A stretch of DNA of 9,433 nucleotides, from assembly GCA_002358975.1 (NCBI GenBank), contig DEPX01000057.1:2041-11473 (forward strand), written 5' to 3'. The position numbers and the translations under genes are program-made. Shown piece by piece: positions 6,602 through 9,433 of this stretch (the stretch's first letter is position 1; each line of letters starts with the position of its first letter). Origin of the DNA: Micrococcaceae bacterium UBA3381 (GTDB lineage Bacteria; Actinomycetota; Actinomycetes; Actinomycetales; Micrococcaceae). Under the pieces are notes generated by a model. That model worked only from the letters and a program-made list of their open reading frames with translations, was not told where the DNA came from and made no database searches.

Positions 6602-7495
6602 ATGACCACTGACCTAAAACCGGTAAAACCAGATACCGCCGAAGTCTTAATCATTACCGGCATGTCGGGAGCCGGGCGTACCACCGCAGCGCACTCGCTT
6701 GAAGACCTCGGATGGTATGTCGTTGATAATTTACCGCCACAACTGTTTTCGACCATGGCTCAGCTGATCGGCAAAAACCCGGATACCGCTTTAAAACTTG
6801 CTTTAGTCGTAGATGTTCGGTCTAAAGAGTTCTTTGAATCATTGCGCGAGGCGATGAACCAGCTACGAACCGATGGCGCGGAATTACGTATGCTGTTTCT
6901 CGATGCTTCAGACGAAGCCCTATTACGCCGGTTCGAAACCCTACGCCGCCCACACCCCCTACAAGGTGATGGCTCGATCCTGGACGGAATCGCTGCCGAA
7001 CGTCAACTGATGGCCGCACTGCGTGAAGAAGCCGAAATGATTCTCGACACCTCGGAGTTCAACGTCCACGACCTTTCCACGGCCACCACGGAATTGTTTA
7101 CCGAAGACGGCCCGATCGTAATTCGTCTCAACATCATCTCGTTTGGCTTCAAATACGGTGTGCCACAAGATGCCAATTTCATGGCCGATGTGCGTTTCAT
7201 CCCCAATCCACACTGGGTACCAGGGCTACGCCAGCACACCGGACAGGATCATGAAGTATCCAACTATGTTCTGGAACAAAAAGGCGTAGACGCCTTCATT
7301 GACAGCTATGTAGCTATGATGGAACCAGTTGTCGAAGGCTACCGCGCCGAAAATAAACACTACGCCACACTGGCCTTTGGCTGTACTGGCGGCAAACACC
7401 GTTCCGTTTCCATCACCGAAGAGATCGCCAAACGGTTAGCCACCTTCACCGGGGTCAAAGTAAAAATATCCCACCGAGACATGGGGCGCGAATGA
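6602..7495 (+). CDS. rapZ: RapZ/YvcJ-family nucleotide-binding protein
   Basis: A 297-residue P-loop protein of the RapZ (YvcJ/YhbJ) family. In E. coli RapZ is an RNA-binding adaptor that directs small RNA decay in amino-sugar control; in Gram-positives it binds and hydrolyses GTP/ATP and its role is less defined. Visible features are the Walker A GMSGAGRTT (20-28, with Arg in place of the usual Lys, as I recall from actinobacterial members), the adjacent conserved VVDNLPP (40-46), and the C-terminal signature FGCTGGKHRS (C261 to S268) of the RNA-binding half. The start is ATG nine bases after uvrC; its SD is weak (AGGG at 6586-6589, 12 bases away, in the uvrC end), so translational coupling to uvrC is likely. 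The stop overlaps the yvcK start by four bases (ATGA). Family certain; the cellular role here is inferred. Confidence 0.96.
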   Translation: MTTDLKPVKPDTAEVLIITGMSGAGRTTAAHSLEDLGWYVVDNLPPQLFSTMAQLIGKNPDTALKLALVVDVRSKEFFESLREAMNQLRTDGAELRMLFLDASDEALLRRFETLRRPHPLQGDGSILDGIAAERQLMAALREEAEMILDTSEFNVHDLSTATTELFTEDGPIVIRLNIISFGFKYGVPQDANFMADVRFIPNPHWVPGLRQHTGQDHEVSNYVLEQKGVDAFIDSYVAMMEPVVEGYRAENKHYATLAFGCTGGKHRSVSITEEIAKRLATFTGVKVKISHRDMGRE

Positions 7496-8544
7496 GTATG
7501 CATTTTACCGGCCAACTGCCCTTAACGCCGGTGAGCCGCCCCGAGCGGGCCTCCATCGGGCATTACGCGCCCAATCTCAAAGTCACGGCGCTTGGCGGCG
7601 GCCACGGACTCTATGCCACGCTGTCTGCCCTACGACTCATTGCCGGTGAAATCACCGCGATTGTTACAGTCGCCGACGACGGTGGCTCCTCCGGAGTCAT
7701 TCGTAATGAAATGGATGTCATCCCGCCCGGCGATCTACGCATGGCACTAGCCGCCCTGTGCGACGACACAGACTGGGGTCGAACATGGCGGGACACCATG
7801 CAGCACCGCTTCAAAACCGCTGGGCCCAACGGGGACCCCGGCACCCTCGACAACCACGCTCTGGGGAATCTATTAATCGTCGCGTTATGGGAACTCTTGG
7901 GCGACCCGGTTGACGGGCTGACATGGGCCGGTGCGTTACTTGGCGCCCGCGGCGTCGTCTTACCCATGTCCACCACACCGATGACCATTTCCGGTGTCGT
8001 CCTGGGCGGTGACGACCAGAAACTCACCCGCCGTTCAGTAACTGGCCAAGATGCCCTGGCCCGCATCGCAGCAGATGGTCGAGTCAGCCACATCGAATTA
8101 TCTCCGGCCGATGCACCTGCAACACCTCAAGCCCTCGATGCCATTGAGCTTACCGATTGGATCATCCTGGGCCCTGGTTCGTGGTATACCTCGGTGTTAC
8201 CGCACCTACTGCTAGCTGAACAACGGGCTGCACTGGCGCAAACTCCAGCCAAACGCTGCCTAGTAATGAACCTGCAGCCATCTACCACCGAAACCCAAGG
8301 TATGACAGCTGCCGAGCACCTATCGGTGCTGCACTACTACGCACCGGAATTTCGGCTTGATGTGATCATCGCCGACCCCACGGTGGTCACCCAAGAACAC
8401 GAAGCCGAATTTTGTGCAGCCGCCGAAAAATTAGGTGCCACCGTGGTTTTTAGTAAAGTAAAGGACGAACACCGCGCCAATGTACACGACCCATTACGGC
8501 TAGCGGTGGCCTTTTCCGAAGCGTTCGATACAATCCCGTCTTAG
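7492..8544 (+). CDS. yvcK: YvcK/CuvA-family gluconeogenesis factor
   Basis: A 350-residue member of the YvcK branch of the CofD-like fold. In Bacillus subtilis and mycobacteria it binds UDP-sugars and is needed for growth on gluconeogenic carbon and for normal cell shape and peptidoglycan synthesis. Seen motifs are GGGHG (35-39), ADDGGSSG (61-68), NHALGN (121-126) and GPGSWYTS (227-234). The later segment MNLQPSTTETQG replaces the more usual pattern with PGET. The roughly 28 residues before the fold are variable and lack signal-peptide character. The start ATG overlaps the rapZ stop in an ATGA, so translation is coupled; a second ATG two codons later (7498) is an alternative. whiA follows by 53 bases. 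The family call is firm. It is not the F420 enzyme CofD, since it lies in the rapZ-whiA context and has the YvcK motifs. Confidence 0.96.
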   Translation: MSMHFTGQLPLTPVSRPERASIGHYAPNLKVTALGGGHGLYATLSALRLIAGEITAIVTVADDGGSSGVIRNEMDVIPPGDLRMALAALCDDTDWGRTWRDTMQHRFKTAGPNGDPGTLDNHALGNLLIVALWELLGDPVDGLTWAGALLGARGVVLPMSTTPMTISGVVLGGDDQKLTRRSVTGQDALARIAADGRVSHIELSPADAPATPQALDAIELTDWIILGPGSWYTSVLPHLLLAEQRAALAQTPAKRCLVMNLQPSTTETQGMTAAEHLSVLHYYAPEFRLDVIIADPTVVTQEHEAEFCAAAEKLGATVVFSKVKDEHRANVHDPLRLAVAFSEAFDTIPS

Positions 8545-8597
8545 GCATAGGAACATACCCCTCGTACAACACGCGAAGAAAGAACAGTGAACACCCA

Positions 8598-9433
8598 ATG
8601 GCACTTACCGCAACTGCTAAAGAAGAACTCGCCCGCGTACCCATTACGCGCCTTTCTGAACGTTTAGCGGAAGTTGTCGGTATCCTACGCTTTGGCGGAG
8701 GACTCCAGCTATTACCCGGCCGACTCATCATCGAAACCGAACTCGATCATGAAGGTGCCGCCCACCGGCTTCGCAGCACGTTGCGCGGATCTTTTGGTAC
8801 CGAATGCGAACTTATTACCCTGCAAGGGGCGAATTCCCGCCGCGGAGCACGCTATGTATTGCGCATCATGGAAGGTGGCGCGCAGCTTGCTCGCAAGACC
8901 GGACTGATGGATCCACGCGGCCGTCCAGTACGAGGCATGCCACCAGCTGTAGTCAATGGGTCTGTCGGTGACGCCGCCGCTGCATGGCGTGGAGCGTTCT
9001 TATCCCAGGGAATCCTTACCGAACCTGGCCGGTCATCGGCATTAGAAATTGTGGCCCCCGGTCCAGAAGCGGCACTGGCCTTGGTTGGTGCCGCCCGACG
9101 TCTTGGAGTAACTGCTAAAGCTCGTGAAGTGCGCCAAGCCGACCGTGTAGTGATTCGCGATGCCGAGACGATTACAAAACTGCTGGCAGCCATGGGTGCT
9201 GAACAAACCGTGCAAACCTGGAAAAAACGTCAAACAACCAAAGAGGTCCGCTCCTCGTCGAACCGATTAGCAAACTTCGACGACGCTAATCTGCGGCGCT
9301 CAGCACAGGCCGCCGTCGCCGCCAGTGCACGCGTTACCCGAGCACTGGATATCTTGGGCGATGAGGTTCCAGACCACTTAGAATATGCCGGCAAGCTGCG
9401 TGTTGAACACCAACATGCCTCCCTGGACAAACT
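8598..9433 (+). CDS. whiA: WhiA, sporulation/cell-division regulator (3' end outside the window)
   Basis: The reading frame from ATG 8598 is open to the window edge (278 full codons) and gives MALTATAKEELARV..., the typical WhiA N-terminus. WhiA pairs a degenerate LAGLIDADG homing-endonuclease-like domain (about the first 200 residues, with RGAFLSQGIL near 130-139) with a C-terminal helix-turn-helix; the conserved NRLANFDDANLRRSAQAA stretch begins at residue 222. In Streptomyces it co-activates sporulation septation genes with WhiB; in non-sporulating Gram-positives it influences division and chromosome segregation. Family length is about 320-330 residues, so roughly 45-50 are missing. The Shine-Dalgarno is poor: a GAAGAAAGAA stretch (8575-8584) lies 13 bases upstream. 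A GTG at 8587 is in another frame and is not the start. It follows yvcK by 53 bases without a clear promoter or terminator. Confidence 0.97.
   Translation, partial: MALTATAKEELARVPITRLSERLAEVVGILRFGGGLQLLPGRLIIETELDHEGAAHRLRSTLRGSFGTECELITLQGANSRRGARYVLRIMEGGAQLARKTGLMDPRGRPVRGMPPAVVNGSVGDAAAAWRGAFLSQGILTEPGRSSALEIVAPGPEAALALVGAARRLGVTAKAREVRQADRVVIRDAETITKLLAAMGAEQTVQTWKKRQTTKEVRSSSNRLANFDDANLRRSAQAAVAASARVTRALDILGDEVPDHLEYAGKLRVEHQHASLDK

Noticed and set aside
7611..8093. 160-codon minus-strand open frame inside yvcK
   Set aside because: It is fully contained in a well-recognised gene, is low-complexity Ser/Arg/Pro-rich, and is best explained as a codon-bias shadow.
8587..8667. Short GTG-initiated frame overlapping the whiA start
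   Set aside because: It is out of frame with whiA and stops after 26 codons. The slightly better spacing to GAAGAAAG is probably accidental, though a leader peptide cannot be fully excluded.
1..9433. A hidden novel system, mobile element, CRISPR array, tRNA or riboswitch
   Set aside because: Nearly every base is taken by recognisable core genes in a syntenic order; gaps are 168, 64, 23, 9 and 53 bases with no repeats, transposase remnants or RNA-like folds beyond the two dyads.

Overview
The window looks like a core chromosomal segment of a Gram-positive actinobacterium. The evidence is the cluster rapZ-yvcK-whiA behind uvrC, an actinobacterial-type UvrA (CPNGH in place of CxxC in the first zinc module), and a metallo-beta-lactamase-fold gene divergent from uvrA, as I recall for Mycobacterium tuberculosis Rv1637c/Rv1638. 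Base composition is moderate for the phylum (by eye low to mid 50s % GC). A uvrA-plsC-uvrC-rapZ-yvcK-whiA order fits Micrococcales (Micrococcaceae-like) better than mycobacteria, where uvrA and uvrC are far apart. The genus cannot be fixed from the sequence alone.

Layout: a minus-strand MBL-fold hydrolase (about 20-712/721); a 168-base divergent intergenic region (722-889) with a candidate uvrA promoter and a perfect 7+7 bp dyad; uvrA (890-3889, TTG start); a short leader with an 8+8 bp dyad touching the ribosome binding site; a PlsC-type acyltransferase (3954-4634); uvrC (4658-6592, TTG start); rapZ (6602-7495); yvcK (7492-8544, ATGA overlap with rapZ); and whiA (8598 to the window edge, 3' end missing).

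Functionally the segment joins two modules. UvrA and UvrC are the damage-recognition and dual-incision proteins of nucleotide excision repair; UvrB is not in the window. RapZ, YvcK and WhiA form the widely conserved Gram-positive trio linked to nucleotide signalling, cell-envelope and central carbon control, and cell division or developmental transcription. The acyltransferase adds a phospholipid-synthesis step between them. All genes from uvrA to whiA are on the + strand with gaps of 64, 23, 9, -4 and 53 bases, so one or a few overlapping transcription units are likely.

I found no mobile element, CRISPR array, RNA gene or prophage remnant, and no sign of a new defence or biosynthetic system. 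The points worth a second look are regulatory (two dyads, weak start codons on both repair genes, no canonical SOS box) plus small sequence peculiarities in UvrA and YvcK.
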